Of a stretch of 64,000 bases of DNA, positions 25,118-36,788 are shown piece by piece (the stretch's first letter is position 1; each line of letters begins with the position of its first letter). The notes beneath the pieces were generated by a model, which saw only the letters and a list, made by a program, of their open reading frames with translations, was not told the DNA's origin and did not search any database. This DNA is from Zychaea mexicana. Lineage: Eukaryota; Mucoromycota; Mucoromycetes; Mucorales; Lichtheimiaceae. Made by a program: the position numbers and the translations under genes. The stretch is from positions 682,001 to 746,000 of the forward strand of contig NW_026516670.1 of assembly GCF_025766255.1 (NCBI RefSeq), given 5' to 3'.

Positions 25118-25344
25118 AGCAAATCTGTGTATTGAGCCCTGTATCAATTAGTAAAAGATTATAGATGTATGCACGATCGATCGTTACGATGAATTTGCTA
25201 ACCTTTTTTAATGACAAGTGGGTGTGAAAGGTCTTGCCTGATATTCGTGCGTGCGTGGTGTACTTCCGTCCCATTTCAAGTCACGCCCTCTCGCTTTTTT
25301 GGCCTGACAGTGCGGCTCTTTTCCCGGTTCGATACCTTCCTTCA

Positions 25345-25577
25345 ATGGCACAAATCAGCAAGTTGTACACCTTCGTTGCATTGTGTGCTGGTATGGCTGC
25401 CGGAAGCACTGCTGTTAACAAGGTATGTCTCTGCTCTTGGCAAACTTTGGCACGAAGAAGTATATAACTAATCGAGTCATGTTTTTAATAAAGATTATGA
25501 GACCCGACATGGTAACAAAAACAACTGCCTGCTGTGATTATGATAGGGACAGGAAACAGCTAACAGAGAAGATATGA
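25345..25577 (+). CDS. brawnin/UQCC6-like mitochondrial microprotein (tentative)
   Basis: Small protein of 53 codons from two exons (25345-25422, 25494-25577). It begins MAQISKLYTFVALCAGMAAG and continues STAVNKIMRPDM. One hydrophobic helix containing CAG is followed by a short loop and an RPD motif, the pattern of animal brawnin/UQCC6 (helix with MCAG, then YRPDL), an inner-membrane factor for complex III assembly. The C-terminus is uncertain: a second intron (GT after RPDM, AG before GGACAGGAAACAG) would give a different, longer tail. Divergent from SmG and convergent with the next gene. The similarity was recognised by eye over about 30 residues only. Confidence 0.5.
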
Positions 25578-25725
25578 TATATAGACTATTCCACAACGTC
25601 AAGCACAACATCAACAACAACAAACAAAATAAATATTATATGAACTAATGTAATAGTGTATATATACAACAATCCTCCCAAAGCCACAGGAGTGAAAAGG
25701 GGAACATCCCTTTGTAATGACTAGT

Positions 25726-26572
25726 CTAGACATATCTTCTAAATCCTCTAAAATAAGCATTACCCACACCACCAATACCAAATGCCGGACCAATTCTTCC
25801 AATGCGTGCAAACGCACTTTTGAGATACTCTTTGCGGATCAATCCCATGCGCTGTGCAGACGATGCAGTGGGACGATTATACATATCCAGACCAAGCAGA
25901 TGGATAGGCGTGGAAACAAACTGGATCGAGGCAGGGCAGACAAGCTGCGCAATGACACGTGCATCATGTCGATCCAAACTGACATACTTTTGTTGCAACC
26001 ACTGGGCAAAGTAAACCGGGGCATTAAAGCTTGCGGCAATGGTGAGTGAGTCGCGTGCGGCAAAGCAGAAATAAGTGAGCATGGGCAAGGCACGTGTGGC
26101 AGTGACGCCAAACATACGCGTGAAGGATCGGTCCTTGTATATGCAGATGCCCATGTTGACGACCGAGGTAGCAATAAATTTGTACCACGCCGCGGTCGTG
26201 TCCTTCACGCCCATACGTTCGCTCGTCGTGTCCATCACATTGGCCGTAATGTATGTGCTAAAGTAGAGTCCATAGACCAGTCGGAACTGCAACGATCCCG
26301 CGAATTGGATCGGTTGCGTAAAGATAGCGCGAAGACCTTGGACGAGGCCTTGACCAAGCGGACGTTTGCCGTTGGCGTTTTCTATGATGGCTCTATACAT
26401 CTACTTGTCAGACGCACACTCGCTTCTTGCGTACATACGCCAGATCCTTGAGTGTTTACCTGTCAACGACGGCGATTAAAGGAGATACCATGGCCGAGGA
26501 CGTGGCTGCTGCTGCTACGTCGACACCGTAAAGAGCCCATAAACGCTGTTTCTCGGAATTCGATATCTCCAT
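25726..26572 (-). CDS. conserved fungal multi-pass membrane protein, probably mitochondrial
   Basis: Two exons. Exon 1 is MEISNSEKQRLWALYGVDVA through SPLIAVVD; the GTAAAC donor joins a TATAG acceptor to give DRAIIENANGKRPLGQGL. Further segments are AIFTQPIQFAGSLQFRLVYG, LYFSTYITANVMDTTSERMG, FIATSVVNMGICIYKDRSF, LPMLTYFCFAARDSLTIAAS, VIAQLVCPASIQFVSTPIHL and a Gly/Arg-rich tail GIGGVGNAYFRGFRRYV. About 260 aa with several moderately hydrophobic stretches, charged loops and P-x-x-F-type elements reminiscent of mitochondrial carriers or sideroflexins, but without a clean PxD/ExxK/R triplicate repeat. I do not recognise a named gene. Stop TAG at 25728-25726, convergent with the microprotein gene (148 bp). 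Confidence 0.7.
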
Positions 26573-29535
26573 GGCAACAATTTACTTTAACAAAAACTCG
26601 ATGGGGAATGTCGGCGCAATCGGACAAGAAAGTGGATTGTTCCCGGTTGTCAATCGAAGAAGAACACCAAAAAAAAAGAGATAAAACGTTCAGGCACTAT
26701 TGCACTGTCCCCGCGTATGAAAAAAAAAGGAGAGAGCGTGGGGAAATACTGCCAAATCTCCGTTACGCAACGAGAATACGCTTGGGGTGACCAGTCACCT
26801 GCGACGTAGCACCCTGCTGTATGAGCAAACTCAATAAAATAAGGATGGTCCGTGCTTTTCTCTTTCTTTATCTCTTAGTGTATATATATATATATATATA
26901 TATATAGAACAACGATTTGATGGAGGAAGGAAGGAGACACTACCTATGTTGTTACGTTTGATGATATCAGCAACAGCATTACATGGAGAAAAGGGAAAGT
27001 AATTAGTCAGGGAAATCATTTCTTACCAGATATTCCTAGTGGACAACGACTATGATAGCGTGCTACATTACATACCAATCACTCGTTGTTGTTTACTAGG
27101 AGACATGTGTACATATTGGACCCCGTTAACCATTGCTATGCACGTACATACTACAGTATACATTACAGATCAAACAACCAGCAGAGACCAGCAGTACCAC
27201 GATTCAGGGTCCGAGTTGTGTGTTTGTTGTTGTTGTTGTTGTTGTTGTTGTTGAAACAAAAGGAGGCCTTTTCGGGATGGGGATGTTGCGCGATAAAAGT
27301 GGGTGAGTAGGGCCAGCCAGGGAGAGAAACAATAAAATGAATGAATATATGAATGAATGGGAAAATAAAGGGTCCTCTCTTTGCTACTTTGCACGGGTTT
27401 CTGTTTTCTTTACAGCAGCCATGGTTCCCTTTTTTTAATCCATCATGCAAACGTTCTGAACACTAGCGAGTTCGGTTCTTTTCGTGGGTGTGATCAGATT
27501 AGATGATCCCTCGGAGAATGTAGAAAGTGTGTGCGCACGGTTCTATCCATATGTGAGCAGCGAAAGAACAAACGAACAAAGAAAGACCCACGGGCTCTTT
27601 GTCAAATAGCGAACAAGTGTCTTGTTCATGCTGCTGCTTATAATCTTTTGCTGCTCCGCTTGTCAATCAGTTTTGAATAAAGCTCCTAAAATTAACCAAA
27701 ACGAGATCGTTTCCCCGGAAGGAAGAACCCAGCACGAGCGGAAAGAAAACTGCCATGCATTCCGCTCTGCTGCATGTTAAAAGGAGTGTGTGGGAGGGAG
27801 GGAGAGACGAAGGCCTGGCCATCATCCTATTGAGCTAAGTGCAAATTATATAATGCAGTTAGCAGCAGCAGCAGCAGCAGCAGCATCATCGTCAGCATCC
27901 ATCCAGCGGTGTTGCATTGAAGTACTGTGTGATGGAACTCAGCATTCAGCTCCGTTTAGGAGCTGATTCATTGTTGCATTCCGGAGACACCTTCAAGCAT
28001 ATATCTTCTTCTTCTACTATTACTACTACAGGAGTATAGTGGAGGAAGACCACCCGGTAAAGATAAAGAAAGATGATAATGATGCTTTGCTGCAGGAACT
28101 GCCAAGGTTTCAGTAATAATCTTAGTAAAAGTGGTAGTGTAGTATTAGCCAAGTAATAATGCAGCACGAGGGCACGCGTCAAACAAAATGTGAGTATGAA
28201 AAAAGAAAAAGTGCGTGTAGAGTGCTGTGCAATACCCCTTACTCTCTCGCGATCACTGTGGTGTGCGTGTGCTTGTATACGCACTTATTCCTAAAAGTAG
28301 TAGGCAGGAGCAGCCATTGGATGAACGTGCAAAGTGACATTCCAGTGCACAAGAGCGAGTACCGTAAAAGAAAAGAAAAAGTGGGGGGAAACAATAGAAC
28401 ATTTAAGCGTGGTGATATATTTTTAGCCGTACTCGCTATACAATGATACCAGATATTGCTCTACTAGGTCGTAAGCTATTTACAAAAGGTCTTTTAAGTA
28501 AACTGTATATGCACCTGCCATGTACGCGCTAAATGTTTATTATTACAAACGAAACATGGAGAGAGAATAAAGAATTTCGCAAAATGTCATCGAAATCGGG
28601 GGATCGGAATATGAGAGTGGGCTGCATATACATTGCGTAACGCTATGGCCCACACGCACACACATATGTACATACATACACGCACACACAAACTCCACTC
28701 ACTCTGCCTGTGTTCACAGAGTCTGGACGGAACTTGTAATTTTGACAGATTGCTTGTTTTGGTCAAACAGTCATTATACGTTCAATATGTACACACTATG
28801 TAGCCCGGTGATTTACCTATTCCCCTTGAAGAATGGCGAGGGGTGGGAGCGTGGGGTGAATACAATAGGTCATAGGTAAAGATAGTCAAATCAACAGAAG
28901 AGCCAGAGGGAAAATGGAGAGCATATGATCCTCCCCATTCTTTAGAGCCCTGTTTAGGACATATTGTGAGGGGTGCCTCTGCAACTTTTTTTCTTACTGC
29001 GTGTATGTACAAGTGAGGGTGGATGAGTGAATAAGTGGTAGTAAGTGCGTGTGCTATCGTATATATAGGAGACCCCAGAGAAGCATGGACTGGCCCCTGA
29101 ATTATATATCGTCAAATCTCCTTTCTGATCTAAATAAGGAGGGTGGGCTGTCTGCGAGAGAGAGAGAGAGAGAGAGATGATAGCCCTTATAGTGATAGGC
29201 TCTATCTCTTACTTTCTTTTCGTAGTGTATGGAAAAGAATAAAAAATTGTTTGCTCTCTCTTTTTCACGCCCATGATTCTGTGTGTGCTCCGCCTCCTTT
29301 TTTGGGGCTGTTGTCGATCAAGCTTTTTGTTGGAAGTGAGCGTGTCAGATACAAGCATTAAAAAGAGTCCTTTAAATAGGGTTCCAATTCTTGCTTATCC
29401 CTTTGAAGGATTCTTCCCTTTTTGCTCTTCTTTCTTTCTTTCTTCCTCTCTCTCCTACTAAACACTTCTTTGAACGCGTAAAACGTTACGTATATAGAGC
29501 ACTACACCACATAATAAAAAGAGAAAAATAAGAGC
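26573..29535. promoter_or_regulatory. long upstream region of the C2H2 regulator, rich in microsatellites
   Basis: Nearly 3 kb without a supported gene. Simple repeats: (TA)n near 26879-26906, (TTG)n near 27219-27252, (CAG)n near 27862-27884, CA/TG-rich sequence near 28640-28700 and (GA)n near 29155-29176. The final 300 bp before the ATG at 29536 is TTTCTTTC-rich with TATATAG near 29491, a plausible leader and core promoter. Open frames across the repeats are artefacts of the repeats. Confidence 0.55.
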
Positions 29536-31510
29536 ATGTCGAGTCAGACCTTTGAGCAGCAACTCTCTACTCCACCCTATCCTGGAAAACTACCGAGTAT
29601 CACCATGCTACCTCCACTCGACAATGCAAAGGATGAAATGGTTTCGGCTGGAAACGCCAACATGCGATTCACCACTTCAACAACAGCGACCGCCGCGGCG
29701 GCAGCAGCAGCAGCAGCAGCAGCACAAGTAGAAACAGGAAGCATGCCTCCACCAAGCTATTCGTATCTTCCAGCAAACAACAACATGATGCATCATCATC
29801 ATCATCATCATCATCCACTGTACAGCCAAAACGTAGTGTCACCACCATTGACACCCGCTGTTTCGCCGTCCTCGATCTTGCTCGATTCAATGCAATTCAA
29901 GCGCAAGTTTTCTGTTGATGTGGGTCCTTTTGGCTTTAATACTAGCAACAATACACAGGTCGACATGGATGAGTATCGTCGAGCTTCTGTCATGTCGATG
30001 GACCAACACTATCATCAGCAAGAGCATGAGCACGCGCCTCCACCAGACTATAATCCTCGACCTACGGATTACACTTCATTTTTGAACTCCAGTATACCAG
30101 ATGCTACAATGTATAGCAGCAACAACAACAACAGTGACTTATTGGAGCAACAGCAACAGTCTAGTACACCAGCGACAGCGACAACAACAACAACGAAAGC
30201 GACGACAACGACCAAGTCTGCTGCTGCTGGTACGGGAAGACGCAACTCGTCCAAAAATAATCAGCAACAGAAGGCTCACAAGCATGTGTGCAAATACCCC
30301 TTCTGTGGTTGGAGCTTCAAGCGTTACGAGCATCTCAAGCGGCATATGCTGGTGCATACTGGTGAACGCCCCCATGTCTGTCAATTTCCTGCCTGCGGAA
30401 AAAGCTTCAGTCGCTCAGATAACTTTCATGCACATTGCCGAACGCACATGAAAAAAGTCAACCAACGCCGTCAATCGTCGTCGGCCAGTTCCACCACCGC
30501 CGCTGCTGCTACTGCTGCTGCAAGCAAGAAGCAGAATCGAAAGCTTTCAACATCGTCGTCTTTTTCAAATAGTAGTGCTGATACTGTTGTTTCGACTGCC
30601 GTTACAACGACAACACCGACAAGTACCGTACAACCAGCGACAAGTCTGCCAATGTCGTCAGGCTACACTGCTAACAGCGTACCACACTTCTCTTCCTGTG
30701 CCATGCCTACCACAGCTCATGAGGTAAAGAAATACAACCACTCTCTATTGAGAATGACATGTTTCCTTGGCATGCAAAGTACGAATAATACTAAAACCTT
30801 AAACCCAGCAATATCACTTTAACTCGCAGCATACCATGTTCGGATCCGATGTACCGTCACTTCTTAACCACGAAGCATCGTCCCAACCCCATTCCTTCTT
30901 TTTACCATCACCCACCGACCGATCGTCCACTTCTGGCGATACTGCCACTAATGGGATACAATACTATTCTCAACAACAACAACAACAACAACAACAATAT
31001 GATCATTCGCCCTCTTATGACTCTGTCAGCTATTCGTCGCAATACCCTAGCATGGCCGCTGCTGCTGTTGTAGCTGCATCAGCAGCACCTGCTCCTACAC
31101 CGCTTACTACTAATACTACCACTGCCGCAGATAGTGACACCAGTAGCACTAGCAATAGCAGTAATCGCCGGTCCAGTACAGCTAGCGCGCAACAACAACC
31201 ACAACCACAGCAAAAGTCGCACGTATGCCCTATCATGCAATGTCAGCGACGATTCAAGCGTCTCGAGCATCTCAAACGCCATATGCGCATACACACACTC
31301 GAACGCCCATTTGCATGCAACTACCCGGGCTGCCACAAGACGTTTTCGCGGTCGGATAATCTGTCTCAACATATGAAGACTCATCAGCGTCACGAAGAAA
31401 GACGACATCGTCAACAGCAACAGCACCATCATCACCATCAACAGCAGCAGTCAGACTTTTCATTGTCACCTTCGTCTGTTGACAGCATCAGCTGGAATGG
31501 CCCGTGCTAA
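29536..31510 (+). CDS. C2H2 transcription factor with two pairs of zinc fingers (Msn2/4-like fingers)
   Basis: Nuclear DNA-binding regulator of 622 aa from two exons (29536-30723, 30830-31510); the GTAAAG donor and GCAG acceptor join in phase 0. The N-terminal half has poly-Ala, His and Thr runs. Finger pair 1 (about residues 253-311): [20 protein letters not shown], then [31 protein letters not shown]. After a roughly 250-residue low-complexity linker with poly-Gln comes pair 2: [20 protein letters not shown], then [31 protein letters not shown]. Pair 2 fits the stress-response Msn2/Msn4 signature (EHLKRH...ERPFAC...[13 protein letters not shown]). The two pairs look like an internal duplication. 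Target pathway is not inferable beyond the finger class. Confidence 0.88.
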
Positions 31511-32349
31511 GCATTTATATTTACAAAATGTGCTTTTCACTACGTGCCCTACGCACATACCTCTTCTTCCATACCCCGCGCTACTTCAATCATACTTTCA
31601 CCACAAGTACAAAACTCACGCAAACTACCTCCCCCCATGCTTCTTTTACTTCTCTACTTGTTCTTAAACGCACACACACACACACACACACTTCTTCTGA
31701 TTTAAACTTGTTTGACAATTGTTTTCATCATGCCTTTTTTTCTTTAAATTATTTGTTTTTTGTATAGATCTCTGTTTCTTCTTCTTGCACACATTTCCCC
31801 TTTTTCTACTATTTCTTTTTATTTTACATATGCTTTCTTTTTTTAATTTATTTTTTTAGAAAGAGTTCTCCTAAAACTCTTTGAAAAAAAGATCAGAAAA
31901 AAAAGGAAGCGAGGCCGTATACTAACTTTTTTTCTCCTCTTCTACATCCCACGCAACTTCTCACACACACATACTCTCACACACACGCTCACACACACAT
32001 TTTTCTTTTAAGCACACAACAACATACACATATAACTTCTACTCTTTTCTTTTTATGTTTTCTTCATCACCCACCTTTCACATACACTCATACTCACAAC
32101 AATATATGGCCGGAAAATTAAAAATAAAAACCGTTATATAATTTCTACAAATATCAAACTGAGCGTAGATCTTGCTGAAAGAACGGGTAGCGGATGGCTG
32201 TTGTTGGTGGATATGCATGGATTATGACAAGGAACAGGAAGGAAACTAGATGTAGTAAATGACAATATATCAAAAGAGAATATATAATATATGCAAAAAT
32301 GATGCTGTGGGCGTGGTGACTAATGGCTAAGCGGATGGCTTGTGTTTCT
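31511..32349. other. convergent 3' region between the C2H2 gene and the phosphotransferase
   Basis: About 840 bp, extremely C/T- and CA-rich on the plus strand: (CA)n at 31672-31691 and again around 31960-32000, with many T tracts. It contains a short hairpin AAAGAGTT-7nt-AACTCTTT at 31860-31882. It looks like the long 3' untranslated region and terminator of the C2H2 gene. No gene. Confidence 0.55.
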
Positions 32350-33981
32350 TTATGAATGGAAGGTGCTGTAGGTGTTTCGGTTCTCTTCTTCGTGCACAGG
32401 GTTTGTTCCTGATTCTTCTGCTTCTAATAACGCATCTGCTTCAGGATCCACTATAGACAGAAAAAACATTAGCATCACAACCTATCATAGAGAAGCGCGT
32501 TTTGTCTGTTGGTTTCCCCACAGGAAAAGTCTTTACCTTCCGTGGATACACGTTGATCTGGCTGCTTCTGACGGCGAATAACCAGACATCGAATGCCCAA
32601 GAACCGACAGAATCCATCAATGACCAATGTGGCCCAGACGCCATAGCAAACGCAAGCCACGATAAATGTCAGCCATAGCAAGCCATACTCTGCCTGAGGT
32701 GAAAGCAGCCGAGTGCCAAAAAACATGTCTGTATTGACAAGCACGGCCATAAACACCACAGGGCATACCATGGGCGCCAGATTAGGGTAAGGCGATCGCG
32801 TTAGATGAGCGAGAATGATACTGGATGCCATCAAGCCAAACAGGGTGCCTGCTGTCAGGGCGAATAAACACAAGTGCTTGTCTTTGAGGATGGACGATGT
32901 GGGTGACATGATCCAGCAGTATTCGGCCAGGCAGAACACGACAATCGGGAAGCCGACGTTCATGAATGCGTGAACGCAGTCCAAGTTTTTGTCTCGGCAC
33001 ACTGTGTAAATAGAATAGAAGCTAATAACGTAACGGGTCAGTATCATGTCTAAAGAAGCCCTCTTCCACACTGGCGTCACTTACACTGGTATACATATAG
33101 TTACAGCAAAGAACAGCACCAGACTCCAAACAAACACATCTGCTGCCGTGGTGTTCTCGGGGAAGGGCCAAGCAAGAAATGGAACGCCTTCACTGAGGGG
33201 CACGTGCCAAGAAGCAGGGCCAAAGCATCCGGACCAAATAAACGCAAAACAGGTCAGCAAGATGCCCTCGGTAGGGCCATTGACATAACCCAAATACAAG
33301 ACCTTGGTATAATACTCTTCGGCGGTGGATAAATAGAATCCGGCTACGCAGGTGATCAACACGGCCGCTGCTTTCCCAGAATGGCCCAAGCCTAGTGCGG
33401 CGCATTGTAATATCGCCACAAACGTCGTATTGAGAGCATCGCAACCGTGATCGAACAGCTCGCCCAGCGGCGAACTCGTGCCCGTTCGTCTTGCTTGTTT
33501 GCCGTCGACGTTATCGAATGTGCTGTATAGCCATAAACTGGCTGCAAAGACAAAATATATCCAACTGGGTGCTGTCGTTTCGCTGGAAAAATCTGGCACG
33601 TAGTAAGTGACAAGCAGGACGCTGGACATCATAAACCCGAGACCAATGAGTGTAATAAGATTTGGACTAGTAATATATTTGGAGGGAAATGGCGCGGTTG
33701 GCAACCGATTAGCTTTCTTTTGTGACACTTTTTGCTCTACCTGTTGCTGCCCACTTCCGGGGATGGGGGGTAACAGGCCTATGACAAAGGAAGGAGGAGG
33801 GTGCTTACGCTATCCACATTGGAAACAAGGTGATTGCCCAGTTCCAGTAGTGTGACAAGATGTACTTTGTGACATAGGACTTGTCAACAGCGGCATACTT
33901 GTAATAACGTAGATTCTCGAGCTGTTCTTGTGTCGGAAACTCAATGTCAAAGGAATTCTTTAGGAATTGTTGGAGGGGCAT
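32350..33981 (-). CDS. choline/ethanolamine phosphotransferase (CDP-alcohol phosphotransferase)
   Basis: Integral ER-membrane enzyme that makes phosphatidylcholine and/or phosphatidylethanolamine from CDP-choline/CDP-ethanolamine and diacylglycerol (Kennedy pathway; yeast CPT1/EPT1, animal CEPT1). The start MPLQQFLKNSFDIEFPTQEQ is followed by LRYYKYAAVDKSYVTKYIL. The catalytic motif is intact: DNVDGKQARRTGTSSPLGEL then FDHGCDALN, i.e. DG-x2-AR-x8-G-x3-D-x3-D. About eight to ten hydrophobic helices follow, then a charged tail (ESGTNPVHEEENRNTYSTFH) and TAA at 32352-32350. Four exons. It cannot be decided by eye whether it prefers choline or ethanolamine. The ATG at 33981 matches the family N-terminus better than upstream in-frame codons. 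Confidence 0.92.
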
Positions 33982-34260
33982 GGATTCGAGAAAAGGTTTA
34001 TTGGGAAAAAGAAAGTAGAAAAAGAAAGTGACAGGCCTTGAAACAGAAAAAAAAGCACCCCTTGCTGCCTCGCTCACTCCTACAAAGTAGCTAGTGTCTC
34101 GGGCCTACAAAACATGTCTGGGCTTAGCGAAATTAAAATTACAATGTTCAAGGAAAAAGTCCTTAACTAGCTCCCTACGCACACAGGGTACGTTATCAGA
34201 GACATGCTGAGCGTAACCTCGCTGACAGTTAAGGTATCCAAACGAAAGTGTATCTTCATG

Positions 34261-34440
34261 TCACTTGCCGAATGAGGGCACTGGTGGGCAGTGCAGGGTC
34301 CTGCGCATCAAACGGTCGGAGCGACCTACAAAGTACTCGAGGTTTTGCCGTTGAAGATTGTGTATCATACTCCGCTGCTGGTGGGGTGCCTTCCGCGCCG
34401 AAGACGCCGATCTGCATCCAAAAAGGCGATGGCTTGTCTC
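34261..34440 (-). pseudogene. unrecognised coding-like island
   Basis: GC-richer than its surroundings. The minus strand reads PFWMQIGVFGAEGTPPAAEY, then PFDAQDPALPTSALIRQVT and a stop. All three minus frames and one plus frame stay open for over 40 codons, so coding status is doubtful. No start codon or flanking exons found. Possibly a relic of a mobile or duplicated gene. Confidence 0.2.
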
Positions 34441-35371
34441 AGTCACTCAAATTTTACCTAAAATGGGTCAAGGTGGTACAAGTGCCAAAGATTTTGACAA
34501 GCCGTCATTTTTCATTTCTTTTTGACGTGGGCATTCATGTTACAGGTTTAAAAGTTGGCCATACACACATACTATGCTACCATAGCATTGCACACACTAC
34601 ACTGTTGCAACCACCTATGAAAATTTGCTGTGGCTTCGTGCACGTTGGTATTATGCTACACTACGTTCGGCATCTCAAGTGGTACAGCGAGTGTTTTTGG
34701 ATATATCCAGCTTTGAAGTAAGCTTCCGCTGGTTCATCCTTGATTGTTGCTTTCAAATATTTGAAAATATGAGTATTATCATATTACAACATCTTATTGG
34801 CATCATCATACATAAGAAGCAGCAGTATAGCAGCACGCGTTGGTTACACTGATATACCGTCATACATACAACCACATAGGCACTATAACAAGTAATCTGC
34901 ACGATTAACAAGCATATGTACGTATCATTATTTATAAGAGTAATTTTATATGTAAGCAATTATATGATTTTGCCATAAGACTTGATATATTGGGAGTTTT
35001 GCTGCTTGCTGTCAATACAGTAGCTCAAAGTGCTGATATTACGAGTTACTACAGCAGTGAGTCAAACAGAAGCATTCGGGGTCCCAGAAATGATAGATGA
35101 GCTTCTCGTACGTACGTTCTTGACCAGATCAAATAAGTTGTAATCTTGGATAGGGCATACGCTTTTGAGTCAAGATATGTATGAGTCGTAGTAATTCACC
35201 TTTTAACTCAGGCTTCGCTGACAACAAGAATTACAGTGCTGTCGTCTGGTGTTGTCGATAACCGTGGTATCAGCTGGTGTTCTTCTGGTAACTAACACTT
35301 TGGTACGGTGCTGATAAAGATGAGCTCAATCGTATAATACGTATACATACATAGCTCGACTATCATCGCTA

Positions 35372-35559
35372 CAGTCGACCCCCGTTAACGTCAACCCTCA
35401 GGGTACCAGTAAAAGTGTTGACCATATCGAGGGTTGACGACCACCGGGGGTAGAGAATAGGCAAAATCTTTAACTATTAAATTTGAAAGGGTACCAGCGA
35501 ATCGGTTGACGCTATCGGGGGTTGACGTTATCGGGGTTGACGTTAACGGGGGTTGACTG
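35372..35559. mobile_element. pogo-like MITE, 188 bp
   Basis: Terminal inverted repeats of 25 bp: left CAGTCGACCCCCGTTAACGT..., right complement CAGTCAACCCCCGTTAACGT..., one mismatch. Flanked by TA on both sides (35370-35371 and 35560-35561), the Tc1/mariner/pogo target-site duplication. Subterminal copies of GGGTTGACG and GGGTACC lie near both ends. No coding capacity: it has the same ends as the 594-bp element at 36789 but lacks its interior, so it is an internal-deletion derivative. Confidence 0.88.
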
Positions 35560-36788
35560 TACATATCGCGGATCAAGTAGGTTGGTTATGATATAAAAGA
35601 ATGAGCAAAAGTGCTCATATTTTATTCTGCGTAAACACTAGTGTTACTGTATTCATTAAAAAAATGTCCTTCGTAGCCCTTCCTTTGTCGACCTGTTTTT
35701 ACTCCGTCATATTTACCCGTTCCTTAATTATTTACTTAGCACAACGCCGCACGCGCTATTGGAGCTCGTTCTCCTAAGGTCATAAGTACCTAATGGCTTT
35801 TTGGTTTCAAATTTGGAAATGCGGACGTCAAACTACACTAAAGCAGTTGGAAAACAGAACGCGATAAAAATAAGAACTACTATTCAACTGTGAAATCTTC
35901 CAAAAGCTGGAGATATACGACTCTGTGCCAGTCTCTACTCTAATAAGTTACCGTATCCTGGAACAGTTCTCCATCGAATCGTTTTATCAGAATTCCCTAC
36001 GGGCCCTTCGGTACACTTCGACCCTGTGTTCTTTAGAATCATATAAACGGATCTGTTGTAATTCCTGGGTTGCTTTACTTCTTTCATTCTCAGGGCCTCA
36101 GATGGCGTTGCTTGATGGATAGGATTTTTTTTAAAGAAATCTTCAAGTTTGCGCGGTGAAGCTCACGCTGCAAACATAGACAATTTTTATATTCAAAAGG
36201 AAGTCAACACAGCTCGCCTTTTTCTCTGCGTTTGAGCGGCAAGCGGTAAATGTAATCTCCGTACTTAAGCACGCTTCAATATGTAGCGCGATGGAGATAG
36301 CAAGAGCAGTGCTGTACATCAGACTGTCGCCACCTCTACTTTGCGAAAAGGTAGTTAGCTATAAGTCCATAGCTGACCGGTGCGATAAAAGCACATTGAG
36401 TGTTATGGTTAGCACTTTAGTGTTCACGCCAAGTTTGCTGCCATTGCGTTCGTCGCTGCATATACAGTAGGGCGTTTGTACGGTAATAAGCGGGATAGTA
36501 TATATTTCGGCTATCAGGTGTCACGATTGATGTATTAGTTCGGTCGCAGTAACATCAGTTTTCGCTAATCCGCCATTTTTTGCACCTGTCGCATGGATTA
36601 GATTATCAATTCCTTTGTGAACAAGGCTTTTTATTTCTCTTATGTACATGTGTTAGTAATACTCGTTATAACTGCCGATGCATAGGAGAGTTAATCCGAG
36701 CGATGTGTCTTCCTTCTATATCAAGCACAAGCACTGACTTATTAATATCTTTCCTTTAGCATTAACATTCTTCATCAGCAATCGACTA

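Noticed and set aside
27163..27450. Frames with poly-Cys or poly-Asn/Gln runs
   Set aside because: Produced by the (TTG)n microsatellite, not by coding sequence.
30836..31510. A separate second zinc-finger gene starting at ATG 30836
   Set aside because: A phase-0 GT-AG intron joins it directly to the preceding frame with no promoter between; a single gene is the simpler reading.
34248..34721. 157-codon plus-strand open frame
   Set aside because: Includes several poor starts, Cys/His/Leu-rich random-like composition and no splice or family support; the opposite strand looks at least as coding-like, so neither is called a gene.
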